Of a stretch of DNA of 45,858 nt, positions 8,444 through 16,885 are shown one piece after another. A program made the position numbers and the translations under genes. The notes beneath the pieces are model-generated. The model was not told the DNA's origin. It searched no databases and worked only from the letters and a program-made list of their open reading frames with translations. The stretch comes from a bacterium (GTDB taxonomy: Bacteria; Planctomycetota; Planctomycetia; Kolteriales; Kolteriaceae). The stretch covers positions 1 to 45,858 of the forward strand of contig JAIELF010000042.1 in assembly GCA_019753235.1 (NCBI GenBank), given 5' to 3'. Numbering within the stretch: position 1 is the first letter of the stretch; the number at the start of each line of letters is the position of its first letter.

Positions 8444-9238
8444 TCAAACTTTTCGATGGGGAGTCAGGGCAACCTCCGTGCCGTCCCCGAGCCGTTCGAT
8501 CGAATAGTCACCAAAGATGTTCGGGGCCGCCTGCTGCATGATGCGAAGCACCTGCACAGCGAGAGCCCGAATCTCGATGTCGGCATGCTCGTCCCCTCGC
8601 AACTCGATAAAGTGGCGAAGTCCTCGAGCGTTAGCCGTCACGAAGATCTTTGTTTCGCATGCGTTGGGAAGAACGCTTCTGGCCGCTTGGCGAGCAAGCT
8701 TTCGCCGCAACGTCGCTTGCGAAACATCAGGAAACTTTTCTGCCAGCCCATCGACCAAGCGACGATAAGCCGTCTGTGCATGCGATACCGCTTCAAGCCA
8801 AATGGCATGAAGCGCGGGATCGTCCGCGATCACGTCCGGTTCGATGTAGTCGGCTTGCGATTCATCGACGTAACGCTGGCTCAACTGCGAGTAACCGAAG
8901 CCGGCCCGATGGCGAATCAACTCGTGTGTCAGGCTTCGGCTAATGCCGGTGAAGACAAAGTTCCATACCGCATGTTCGAGCACGCTGCCGTGCCCAACAC
9001 CGATGATGTTGCCGAGATAATCGCCGTTGGTTTTTCGACCTTTCCCAAACGACATGTAGCAAACTCGGCCCGCGACTTCGCACAGTTTCTCGGCACCGAT
9101 CTGCGTGTCTGTTTCCCACGTTACGCCATGATCGGCGATGAACTGATCGACACCGGATTGATCGACTGTTTGACGACCCACCAAATAGACGGTCGGTTTT
9201 CGAACGATCCGGACACTCGATCCGTCGCTTCCCGACAT
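8444..9238 (-). CDS. thyX: FAD-dependent thymidylate synthase ThyX
   Basis: 264 residues. It methylates dUMP to dTMP using methylene-tetrahydrofolate, with FAD and NADPH, in the cytoplasm. ATG 9238 is fixed by AGGAGG five bases upstream; longer frames to 9367 have no such site. Family features: GHGSVLEHAVWNFVFTGISR, the ThyX motif IRHRAGFGYSQLSQRYVDES at residues 108-127, and the C-terminal NARGLRHFIELRGDEHADIE. The classical motif is RHR-x7-S; here the corresponding Ser is one residue further on (R109-H110-R111, Ser120), with another Ser at 117. No thyA is visible in the window, which does not exclude one elsewhere. Confidence 0.94.
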   Translation of the reverse strand: MSGSDGSSVRIVRKPTVYLVGRQTVDQSGVDQFIADHGVTWETDTQIGAEKLCEVAGRVCYMSFGKGRKTNGDYLGNIIGVGHGSVLEHAVWNFVFTGISRSLTHELIRHRAGFGYSQLSQRYVDESQADYIEPDVIADDPALHAIWLEAVSHAQTAYRRLVDGLAEKFPDVSQATLRRKLARQAARSVLPNACETKIFVTANARGLRHFIELRGDEHADIEIRALAVQVLRIMQQAAPNIFGDYSIERLGDGTEVALTPHRKV

Positions 9239-10108
9239 TGTCCCCTCCTGGGTCGGATCATTCATCAAAGGATTGGTCGCCCTTATTTCGCGCTGCCCGA
9301 ACAAGCGGGAGCATGCCTGAATATTCGCCTGAGTTCCAGCGGGGTGGCCCATCGTCGGGCCCCGCAAGGTCCCGGTTTCTTTCTGTTGCCCCGAGAAGCC
9401 CGGGATGAATCACCTTCGCCCTTGGCCGGCTCGTTCGAACTTTGGTGGCTGAACCGAAGTTCGTGCGTCGGCACGAGCAGGAAAAGAAAGAGGAGCGTGC
9501 TCCCTTTACTCTCCGATGAGAAGACAACTCTGCTTCACGGGATCCAAAAGCCCATCAAATCGAATGGAAGATAACACTGCGTGTTACCCTCGATGGTCGC
9601 AAGTGGGATCTCCAAGCGGGCCGGCCAAAGCGGGCAAGCCGGACGAAGGCCTGTCAAAAACAGGCTCATACCCCGTCAGAAAGACCGGACCGATGGCTCG
9701 ATCTCGTGAAGGAGATGCCGCGGGAAGCCGAAGCTTGACCAGGCCATTTAATAAGGCCAACAGTCGCGGCAACGAACCGAGCAACAACGTGCTCGAAGGG
9801 CGAGGGCTTCCTCAACACAACCCACGGCATCTTAGCGGTCAGACGGAAGCGAGCAAGGTTTTCTTGACAAATCTACCGCTCGCCTTGTTCCGATCTTGTC
9901 CCGAAAATGAGCAGAACCGCTTTCTTCGAACCCATCCAATCCTTTTTTCCTAACCAAATCGAGCGCCGCTCGGCCATCCTGAATGAGCCACATTCTCTGG
10001 GAAAATCTCCGATTCTCACCCGAAGAACCCGAAGATCGAGGGGATTACTTGCGGGATCCCCCCTTCCGATCAAGGCATGAGTTTTCGAGGCTTGCCGAAT
10101 CCGCCTGA
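9239..10108. other. Long spacer between kinase-like gene and thyX
   Basis: 870 bases with no gene I can support. Frames on both strands are rich in Arg/Pro/Ser and look like non-coding translations. One minus-strand frame (9584-9787, TTG start, 67 codons) is not convincing. Small hairpins occur at 9572-9586 (TAACAC/GTGTTA) and 9649-9665 (GCCTGT/ACAGGC). I see no tRNA, RNase P RNA, tmRNA or SRP RNA signature. The thyX promoter should lie near 9240-9400. Confidence 0.45.
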
Positions 10109-11578
10109 TCACGGAACGAAATGGTTCGATATCCAGACCGTACCCATGGCCGTGACCGCCAGGATCACCGCGACCCAGGTCAGCGGGATTTTCTTCTCGC
10201 CGGTGAAAGAATCGACCGAGGCCATGGAGGTCGAAGCGAGATGCTCGCGGATCGACTTTAAGTCGACTCCCATGGGAACAGGTCGCGGCCGAACTTTCGG
10301 CGTCGGAATCGTCTGCTGCACGCCGATCAGCGTCGGCTGCGTTTCCTGTATCGAGGCCTGCGTCTGCTCGACCGGGCGCGGCGGCAAAGGAATGGGGCGA
10401 CCGGGCGAGATTCGAATACCAGGAGGAGGCGTCAGCGTCGGATTGGGGCTCGGTGTCAACAGCGACGAATCGCTTGCGGGCAAGCCATCCGCGCGCGGCC
10501 TCTGAAAGGTTCGGTTCGATCGCGGTGGCGGCGTCAGCGTTACCGAGAGCGTTGAATCGATCGGCGTTCCCTGCATCGCCGCGGCGGTTGAACGCCAACC
10601 TGGCGTCTGCAGATTTGCCGTCGTCGGACGAGGAACGGTCACTTCTCCATCCAGACCATTCACAGAACGAAACCCATCATCGGTCCCGCCTCCCCTGCCC
10701 GACCGTCCGGTGGTGCCAGGAGTCTCGGTCGCGGGATTGATCCCATCGCGCAGATGCCTGACGAAATCGGCCGAGCTTCGGAATCGCGCATGAGGATCGC
10801 GGGCCAAGGCCTTCCGAATGATCGAGCGTTCCGGCTCGGGGAGTGCCGACAGATCGGGCTTGTCGTTTAATCGAGCCTGCAATTGTTCCAGCATTGTCCC
10901 ACGGAACGGCATTTTGCCGGTCCTCAATTCGTAATAGACGATGCCCAGAGAGAATTGATCGCTGGTCGGGGATGTTTGTCCCTCGAAGAACTCCGGGGGA
11001 TCGTAGTCGTAGTGCATCAGGCCTTGCGAATGGGCCGCTACTTCATCGGTGACGGGCTTAGAGAGGCCGAAATCCGAGACTCGGCAAACCGTCTGGTCGG
11101 CATCTTCGAACAAAAGGAGTGATTCGGGCCGAAGCGCCCTATGGTGGATCGCGACCATCTGACCGTTGTATTCGTGCTGGGGTCGATTGAGAAAATCGAG
11201 ACCTTCGGCAGCGGATGAAATGTACGTTAGGGTCTCTTCGAACGAGAGCCCCTGTTCGCCTCCCCTTTGTTTTTGAAGCAGGACTTCTCGCAGCGAAACC
11301 TTCGGAACGTCGGTTTCGATGATCAGGGTTTTACCATCATCGAGATTCCAAAAGTTGGTAAGAGTATTGATAAAAGGATGCCGAAGCCGAACCAGCAGCC
11401 CCAACGTTCGGGTCTCGACGGCGGCGTTGCCGACTACCAGATCGATGACCTTCCACCATCTCTGGTGTCCTTCGGGTGTGGAGACTCGCCATACTTTGAA
11501 GAACGCCGTCCCTTCCAGCTCCTCTAAGAGCCGATAGCCCGGAACGGGCTCATCACCAACGACAAAGATGTGTTGCAT
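10109..11578 (-). CDS. Membrane-anchored Ser/Thr kinase-like protein, probable pseudokinase
   Basis: 489 residues. A protein-kinase fold occupies residues 15-280: beta3 Lys43 (RWWKVIDLV), a helix-C Glu near 55, the metal-binding SDFGLSK (Asp169), and YDPPEFFEG in place of APE. The catalytic loop HRDLKPEN reads HRALRPES (146-153), so the catalytic Asp is Ala and the metal-binding Asn is Ser; the glycine loop is also poor (LEGTAFFKVW). A Pro/Thr-rich linker leads to one C-terminal transmembrane helix (WVAVILAVTAMGTVWISNHF), leaving the kinase domain in the cytoplasm. ATG 11578 has GAGG ten bases upstream. It may bind ATP or act as a scaffold; phosphotransfer is doubtful. Confidence 0.88.
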   Translation of the reverse strand: MQHIFVVGDEPVPGYRLLEELEGTAFFKVWRVSTPEGHQRWWKVIDLVVGNAAVETRTLGLLVRLRHPFINTLTNFWNLDDGKTLIIETDVPKVSLREVLLQKQRGGEQGLSFEETLTYISSAAEGLDFLNRPQHEYNGQMVAIHHRALRPESLLLFEDADQTVCRVSDFGLSKPVTDEVAAHSQGLMHYDYDPPEFFEGQTSPTSDQFSLGIVYYELRTGKMPFRGTMLEQLQARLNDKPDLSALPEPERSIIRKALARDPHARFRSSADFVRHLRDGINPATETPGTTGRSGRGGGTDDGFRSVNGLDGEVTVPRPTTANLQTPGWRSTAAAMQGTPIDSTLSVTLTPPPRSNRTFQRPRADGLPASDSSLLTPSPNPTLTPPPGIRISPGRPIPLPPRPVEQTQASIQETQPTLIGVQQTIPTPKVRPRPVPMGVDLKSIREHLASTSMASVDSFTGEKKIPLTWVAVILAVTAMGTVWISNHFVP

Positions 11579-12248
11579 CGGGGTTGCGCCTCACTCGCGA
11601 CCTTCATCCTCGTATCGACTCGGTTCGTGCCGAACGACGAAAACCCGAAGGCTCGTCGCCTGTCGAACTTCTCTGAGTTATCAGCACCGAGGGGCGGAAC
11701 ATTTTTCGCCTTGCTTAACGGGCCAAAACAAGGGCGATCAAAGGAGGAGCATGGTTCCAACTTTTTTGCCGGTACCCAAGACGAGATGAAACCAGACGGG
11801 CACCTTCCTTGGCGTCATCCAAAATCTAGCACGCAATTCACCAGATCAAAGAAGAAGCGGTCGCATGGCAAGAATTCTTCGTCTCCGACCCTCCTCGATG
11901 CCTGCCGTCCTGAAACAAAATGGGAGGAACTTGGCGAATCTTCCGGGACCAAATCGCGTGAACGGACCGGTTGGACGATAAGAGGTGTTCGCTCATCCCT
12001 CTCATAAACGTAAACTAGAGGGCGCTCGAATGGACGTGGGTATCGTGGCCGACGGAGTTTTTCGTTAAGAGAATCATGCTCGCGGGCACGCAAACCTTCG
12101 CGCTGACACTTATCGCCACGATAGATGGACTCGATGGATGAACCGAACTTTTCGAGAAGGGATGCGAAATCAGGCCGGTTTTCCTCCATGGGCCGATCGC
12201 CGAAACGAGAAGCAGCCATCGAGAGAATCAAGAAAGCAGATCGACATC
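11579..12248. other. Divergent spacer between kinase-like and TlpA-like genes
   Basis: About 670 bases. The only frame with protein-like composition is on the minus strand, 11815-12231 (138 codons; contains YPRPFERPLVYVYERDERTP), but its third-position GC is lower than in the neighbouring genes, no ribosome-binding site precedes any of its starts, and I recognise no family. It could be a decayed or small lineage-specific gene. The rest shows nothing coding. Confidence 0.35.
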
Positions 12249-13577
12249 ATGATGCAGGCAACCCATTCCACGAAGACCCGAGCGGGCGATTCGTCGCTGG
12301 CGACCTGGATCATCCCTTTGATTCTGGTCCTCTGCTTTCCCCTGTTCATTGAGGCTCAAGACCCGGTTCCGCCGGCCGAGGGAGATAAGCCGGAACTCTC
12401 CGAAGTCGAGTATCTCCTGGAACTCCGTGAAGCGGAGCGAGACTGGGACAAGTTGATGTCGGCGACGGTGAGGCCCGAGTCGACGCGGTTCAAGCCGGTT
12501 TTCGATCCTGAGAAGTTGCAGCCGATGCTCGAAGCAAGCCAAGTTTTGCTTTCGAAGATGGACGCGATGCTGAGCAGTCCCCGAATCACCCAGATTCGAA
12601 AAGATCAAATTCGTTTCAAAAAGCTGAGCTTCCTTTACGACGCGATGAAGATCAATTCCGACGCCTTCAAACCGAGCCGAGATGCTCTCTTGTCGGAACT
12701 CTACGACCAGGCTCGACGAGAAGAGGGTGAAGAACAGCGGTTGGCGGCCCTTTTGGCGGCGTACAAACTCCGCGAAGACTTCATCGATAGCGAAAAGGAT
12801 ATCGACAAGATCCAAGCCGCCTTGGATGAGTTCCGCCGAGCGTACCCCAGAAGTGGTCTGGTCCTGAACCTCTACTTCCGCCGAGCCGAGAATCTCGAAG
12901 AGGTCGGCGACATCAAAGGGGCCATCGAAATCCTTCGCCGATTACAGTCGGAGTTTCCCTCCGATCCCCGGCTGACGTTGTTGAACTCTCGCATCAAAAG
13001 GCTCGAGATGATCGGCACCCCTGCCGAACTTGTTGGCCCCTCTCTTGATGGATCAGAGTTCAACATCGCCGACCACACCGGCAAAGTCGTTCTTGTCGAT
13101 TTCTGGGCGAGCTGGTGCAAACCTTGTCTCATCGCGTTTGCTGACATGAAAAGACTTCAAACGAAGTATCAGGACAAAGGACTTATCATCGTCGGGCCGA
13201 CCCTCGACGATAATCGAGAGGAAGTCAATAAAGTCCTCGAACGAATCCCCGCGAGTTGGACGCTCCTCTTTTTCGAACCAAAAGAAGGGGAAGGTCGCGG
13301 TTTCGAAAACCCTTTAGCGACGAAGTTCCAAGTCAACTACATCCCCGCCCGATTCCTCATCGGCAAGGATGGAAAGTTCATCGGCACCAACTACCCTCGC
13401 ATCGATGTCCTAGAACTCAGCATTACCAAGGCGCTGGGGCTAGAGTCCATTCCGCCCGACCCCGAGATCATCGAGGACGAATCCAGCGAGCCCGCGGCCG
13501 AGGCCGCGCCGGGAGCAGACTCGAAATCGGCACCGAACGGGCCCGACTCCCCCGCCAGCGAACCGACCTTGAAGTAA
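12249..13577 (+). CDS. TlpA/thioredoxin-like exported protein
   Basis: 442 residues from ATG 12249 (a second ATG follows at once). The N-terminus is a signal peptide (hydrophobic core WIIPLILVLCFPLFIEAQ), so the protein acts outside the cytoplasm. Residues 60-240 are helical with charged repeats and a TPR-like stretch (LNLYFRRAENLEEVGDIKGA). The thioredoxin fold follows, with VVLVDFWASWCKPC near residue 290 as the redox site and the cis-Pro region NYIPARFLIGKDGK. The C-terminal 45 residues are Ala/Pro/Ser/Glu-rich. Family members reduce disulfides, often for cytochrome maturation; the partner here is unknown. A longer frame to 12138 would add a charged segment before the signal peptide and is unlikely. 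Confidence 0.88.
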   Translation: MMQATHSTKTRAGDSSLATWIIPLILVLCFPLFIEAQDPVPPAEGDKPELSEVEYLLELREAERDWDKLMSATVRPESTRFKPVFDPEKLQPMLEASQVLLSKMDAMLSSPRITQIRKDQIRFKKLSFLYDAMKINSDAFKPSRDALLSELYDQARREEGEEQRLAALLAAYKLREDFIDSEKDIDKIQAALDEFRRAYPRSGLVLNLYFRRAENLEEVGDIKGAIEILRRLQSEFPSDPRLTLLNSRIKRLEMIGTPAELVGPSLDGSEFNIADHTGKVVLVDFWASWCKPCLIAFADMKRLQTKYQDKGLIIVGPTLDDNREEVNKVLERIPASWTLLFFEPKEGEGRGFENPLATKFQVNYIPARFLIGKDGKFIGTNYPRIDVLELSITKALGLESIPPDPEIIEDESSEPAAEAAPGADSKSAPNGPDSPASEPTLK

Positions 13578-13818
13578 CGTTTCCTCGACATCGTCTTCCT
13601 GGACGCCATTCATTTCGCATTTAAGCATTCTGGGGAATCTAGGCGTCCTGCGCGGCACGAGTAAAAGAGACGCTGTTGACGCGCAAGTCAGCTCTGTTAT
13701 TTCCCCTGCCTCGAAGTCTTCTCGCTCTTTCCAGTGGGAGGAAGCGTGCTGGACACTTGTCGGCGGAACTCGTCGTCGAGGAGGAGTTCAGTCGACACAG
13801 GATGAGGTAATACATCGC

Positions 13819-16800
13819 ATGGAGGCGATGACCCGAAAGGTTTTGATCTTCGGGCTGTTTCTATCGATGAACGCGTCTCTCTTCGCGCAGGAAAACTTGC
13901 CTGCCGAGGTCGCGGTCCCTGCTGCGCCCGAAACGACCGATACGACCGATACGACCGATCCACCTGCGGTGTTGGCCCAAGAGCTACCCTTCGAGACGCC
14001 TGGGATCCCGAGTTATCTGCCAAATTATCGTCTTCAGATCGACATGCCCGCCCCGTGTGGAGCGATCCAAGTCAAGCAGTCGATCGAGTGGACCAATCCC
14101 TCTGCTCGGCCGGCTGACGAAATCTTGCTGCATGTTTACGCACGGCATCGTCCCAACAAAGAGCAGCTCAAAATCTACGAGCGGACGATGGAGACGTTTC
14201 GCATCAATCCGCGCATCAGTATCGACCGCGAAGGTCGGCGGTTTCATCTGCGTCAACTTCGCGTCCAAGGACAAGAGGCCGAGTACTACTGGGATGAGAA
14301 TGCCGACACCGTCATGCACATCAAGTTGAACGACCCCATCAAGGGTGGCGAAGTCGTCACGATCGAGATGGACTATCAACTCGACATCCAAGAGGTTCAT
14401 TATCGTCTGGGTTATTGGAAGGGAGTCACCAACCTTACCAACTGGTATCCCATCGTGGCGTATCACGGCCCCGATGGCTGGATCGCGCCGCCGTTTGTCG
14501 GCTGGCATCAACCCTTCCTGAACGAGGCGGGAAACTACGACGTCTCGCTCAAGACCCCATCGAGTTTGGAAGTCGTCACCGGCGGAAAGCTGGTCGAAAC
14601 AATCGAGCATCAAGACGGGACTAAAGAACATCGCTGGACCGCTGTCGGCCTGCGCGACTTTCCGCTGGTGGCCAGCAAAAGGCACGAGGTCCACACCGCC
14701 ACGGTTGAGGGGGTGAAGGTCACCGTTCACGCCTTTCCCGAGCATCGCTTCTACGCCAGAATCGCGCTCGATGCTGCCACCGAATCGATCGCCCGTTACA
14801 CCAAACTCTTAGGCCCCTATCCACAACCCGAGTTCAAGATTGTCGAGACCTACTTCGGCTGGAACGGCAACGAAACGTCGGGAATGGTCCTCATTGATGA
14901 GCGAGTCTTCGATGCCCCCAAGCTCGGACACATCTATGTCGATCATCTCGTGAGTCACGAGACGCTCCATCAATGGTGGTACAACACGGTCGGAACCGAT
15001 GGCTTCCACGAAACATGGATGGACGAAGCCATCGTCAGCCATCTGACCGAACATCGCATGCACGAGAAGTACGGCGACAAGATCAACCTGCTCGACCTGC
15101 CGCGCGGGCTCCGCTGGCTTCCCAACATCGACTACGACTCGTTCATGCACAACGGCTATTACCTGTACCGAGCGCGGGGAGGCACGGGGCACGTCCTGGC
15201 GCCGCTCCCTGAAATTGGCCACGTTCACAATCTCTTTTTTCTGGCTTATGACCGAGGTGGCCGAGTCGTCAGCATGCTTCATCAACGGCTGGGGAACGAA
15301 CGCTTCTACGAATTCCTTCGAACCGTTTATGCCAAGTATCAGTTTCGTATTCTCTTCGTGGTGGACTTCGAAAGAGAGCTCGAACTCTACACCGGGCAAT
15401 CGTGGAAACAGTTCTTCGATGATTGGCTCCGTTCGCCAAAATCTACCGACTGGAAAATTGGAAAGGTGGATGTCGATTCCGTCGACGGCGGTTACCGCAC
15501 CACGATCGAAGTAAAACAACTAGGCGAGATCCTCGAACCGGTCACCATCGGCATTCGCGATGGGGGACAAACCGATCTGCGCGAGATTCGTCTCGACCCG
15601 GCCGGGGGTACTTATCAAGCAGGATCGGCCGAGGTGGCGCCCAAAGGCCCTGGCACTTGGCAGATCGTCGTTCGATCGCCGGAGCGCCCTACCCAGATCG
15701 AAGTCGATCCTCATCGACGGATTCTAGACGAGAATCTATTCAACAATCGCTGGAAGCCAGCCCCTGCGATTCGTTTCTCGCCGCTGTATACGCCGCTCGA
15801 AGAGATCGCCTTGGCTCGGCCACTCGATCGACCGTCGTTCTTCTTCGGGCCGAGTGTCGATGCCGAGGGACGCGTCGGCGTTCGTGGCTCGTTGATGGAG
15901 GTCAATCGCTACAGGATTTCTCCTTACATTGTCTATCCCTTGACACGAAATGACAGCGTGCTCGCCGCCGGAGTTGAAGGCGAAATCTATCACAAGCCCT
16001 TCCCGAATTTCTCGATCGGTGGTCGATACGAACGAACATTGGCAACCGATCTCTTTGACTTGCCCAACGATCAAGGAGAAGTCTTCCTTCGTTACCATTA
16101 CCTCTACACGTCGAGTTTCCTTTATCCGAACCTAGGCTACGTCGATGCCTTCTTCCGGTTCGGCGATAACTTTTTCCCTGACGAGAATTTTCGGCAACCA
16201 GACAACCCCCAGGCCGAAGTCTATCGCAACATCCGAGCGGGCGGGTTGCGATTCCATCTCGATACGCGCATGCCCTACTGGAATCCCGAGCGAGGCTTCG
16301 CGATCGATGCGACGTACGAAGGTGGCGAGAATATCTACGCGGGTGGAACGTTGTTTCAGCGAGGGTTCGGCCAGGTCTCGGCCGTGCGGAAACTCCCCGA
16401 GGGATTGGGCTATCTCTCAGAGACCCGACTTGCCTCGCGTCTGCGAGGAGGGATCGGCGCGCCCGATCGTGGAGAACACTTTCATTTCGGCGGCCCGCTA
16501 GGCTTTCGAGGTCAACGATCGGAAGATACCGAAGGAAGTGCCTTTTGGCTGACGGGGGCCGACTGGCGATTTCCAATCTGGGGGCAGGTCGACAAGGAGT
16601 TCTTCGATCAGACAGTGCGTGCCAACAGCATTTACGGCTCGGTCCTGTACGATGTCGGCGAATCGTTCATCCTCGGACAATCACAAGGTGTTGATCATGC
16701 GATTGGAATGGGACTGTATTTGGATATCGGACTGTTCAGCTTCGTGGATCGATTGACGATTCGGGCCGAATACGCCTATTCCCTTCGCTACGATTCCGAC

Positions 16801-16833
16801 ATCGTCTGGTTCGGCATGTATCACGCCTACTAG
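13819..16833 (+). CDS. M1-family zinc metallopeptidase fused to an outer-membrane beta-barrel
   Basis: 1004 residues. A signal peptide (KVLIFGLFLSMNASLFAQ) is followed by three TTD repeats, then an M1 aminopeptidase-like N-terminal beta domain and catalytic domain: GNETSG in the GAMEN position (about 350), H380-E-T-L-H384, and the third zinc ligand Glu403 in ETWMDEA, giving the HExxH-x18-E spacing. From about residue 655 the protein changes to alternating aromatic/polar strands typical of a barrel, with HFGGPLGFRGQR near 890, which matches the (V/L)RG(F/Y) signature of Omp85/BamA-type surface antigens, and ends in an aromatic residue (MYHAY). So a peptidase seems tethered to the outer membrane. 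ATG 13819 has TGAGGT about 11 bases upstream; ATG 13828 is an alternative. Confidence 0.87.
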   Translation: MEAMTRKVLIFGLFLSMNASLFAQENLPAEVAVPAAPETTDTTDTTDPPAVLAQELPFETPGIPSYLPNYRLQIDMPAPCGAIQVKQSIEWTNPSARPADEILLHVYARHRPNKEQLKIYERTMETFRINPRISIDREGRRFHLRQLRVQGQEAEYYWDENADTVMHIKLNDPIKGGEVVTIEMDYQLDIQEVHYRLGYWKGVTNLTNWYPIVAYHGPDGWIAPPFVGWHQPFLNEAGNYDVSLKTPSSLEVVTGGKLVETIEHQDGTKEHRWTAVGLRDFPLVASKRHEVHTATVEGVKVTVHAFPEHRFYARIALDAATESIARYTKLLGPYPQPEFKIVETYFGWNGNETSGMVLIDERVFDAPKLGHIYVDHLVSHETLHQWWYNTVGTDGFHETWMDEAIVSHLTEHRMHEKYGDKINLLDLPRGLRWLPNIDYDSFMHNGYYLYRARGGTGHVLAPLPEIGHVHNLFFLAYDRGGRVVSMLHQRLGNERFYEFLRTVYAKYQFRILFVVDFERELELYTGQSWKQFFDDWLRSPKSTDWKIGKVDVDSVDGGYRTTIEVKQLGEILEPVTIGIRDGGQTDLREIRLDPAGGTYQAGSAEVAPKGPGTWQIVVRSPERPTQIEVDPHRRILDENLFNNRWKPAPAIRFSPLYTPLEEIALARPLDRPSFFFGPSVDAEGRVGVRGSLMEVNRYRISPYIVYPLTRNDSVLAAGVEGEIYHKPFPNFSIGGRYERTLATDLFDLPNDQGEVFLRYHYLYTSSFLYPNLGYVDAFFRFGDNFFPDENFRQPDNPQAEVYRNIRAGGLRFHLDTRMPYWNPERGFAIDATYEGGENIYAGGTLFQRGFGQVSAVRKLPEGLGYLSETRLASRLRGGIGAPDRGEHFHFGGPLGFRGQRSEDTEGSAFWLTGADWRFPIWGQVDKEFFDQTVRANSIYGSVLYDVGESFILGQSQGVDHAIGMGLYLDIGLFSFVDRLTIRAEYAYSLRYDSDIVWFGMYHAY
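13933..13959 (+). repeat. Three tandem 9-base units inside the M1 peptidase gene
   Basis: ACGACCGAT occurs three times in a row, coding Thr-Thr-Asp three times just after the signal peptide. It may vary in copy number by slippage and lies in a linker, so changes would be tolerated. Confidence 0.8.
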
Positions 16834-16885
16834 AGAAGCGCTTAACGAAGCTCGACAAGGCTCGATGCGATCACCCTCAGAATGC

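Noticed and set aside
9425..9470. GTTCGA resembling a tRNA T-loop
   Set aside because: No acceptor stem, D-arm or anticodon arm can be folded around it.
8456..9574. Plus-strand open frame of 372 codons opposite thyX
   Set aside because: It is antisense to a clear ThyX gene, with Arg/Ser-rich composition and no domain.
9584..9787. Small minus-strand frame in the kinase-thyX spacer
   Set aside because: It has a TTG start only, no ribosome-binding site, no family, and its stop falls in a small hairpin.
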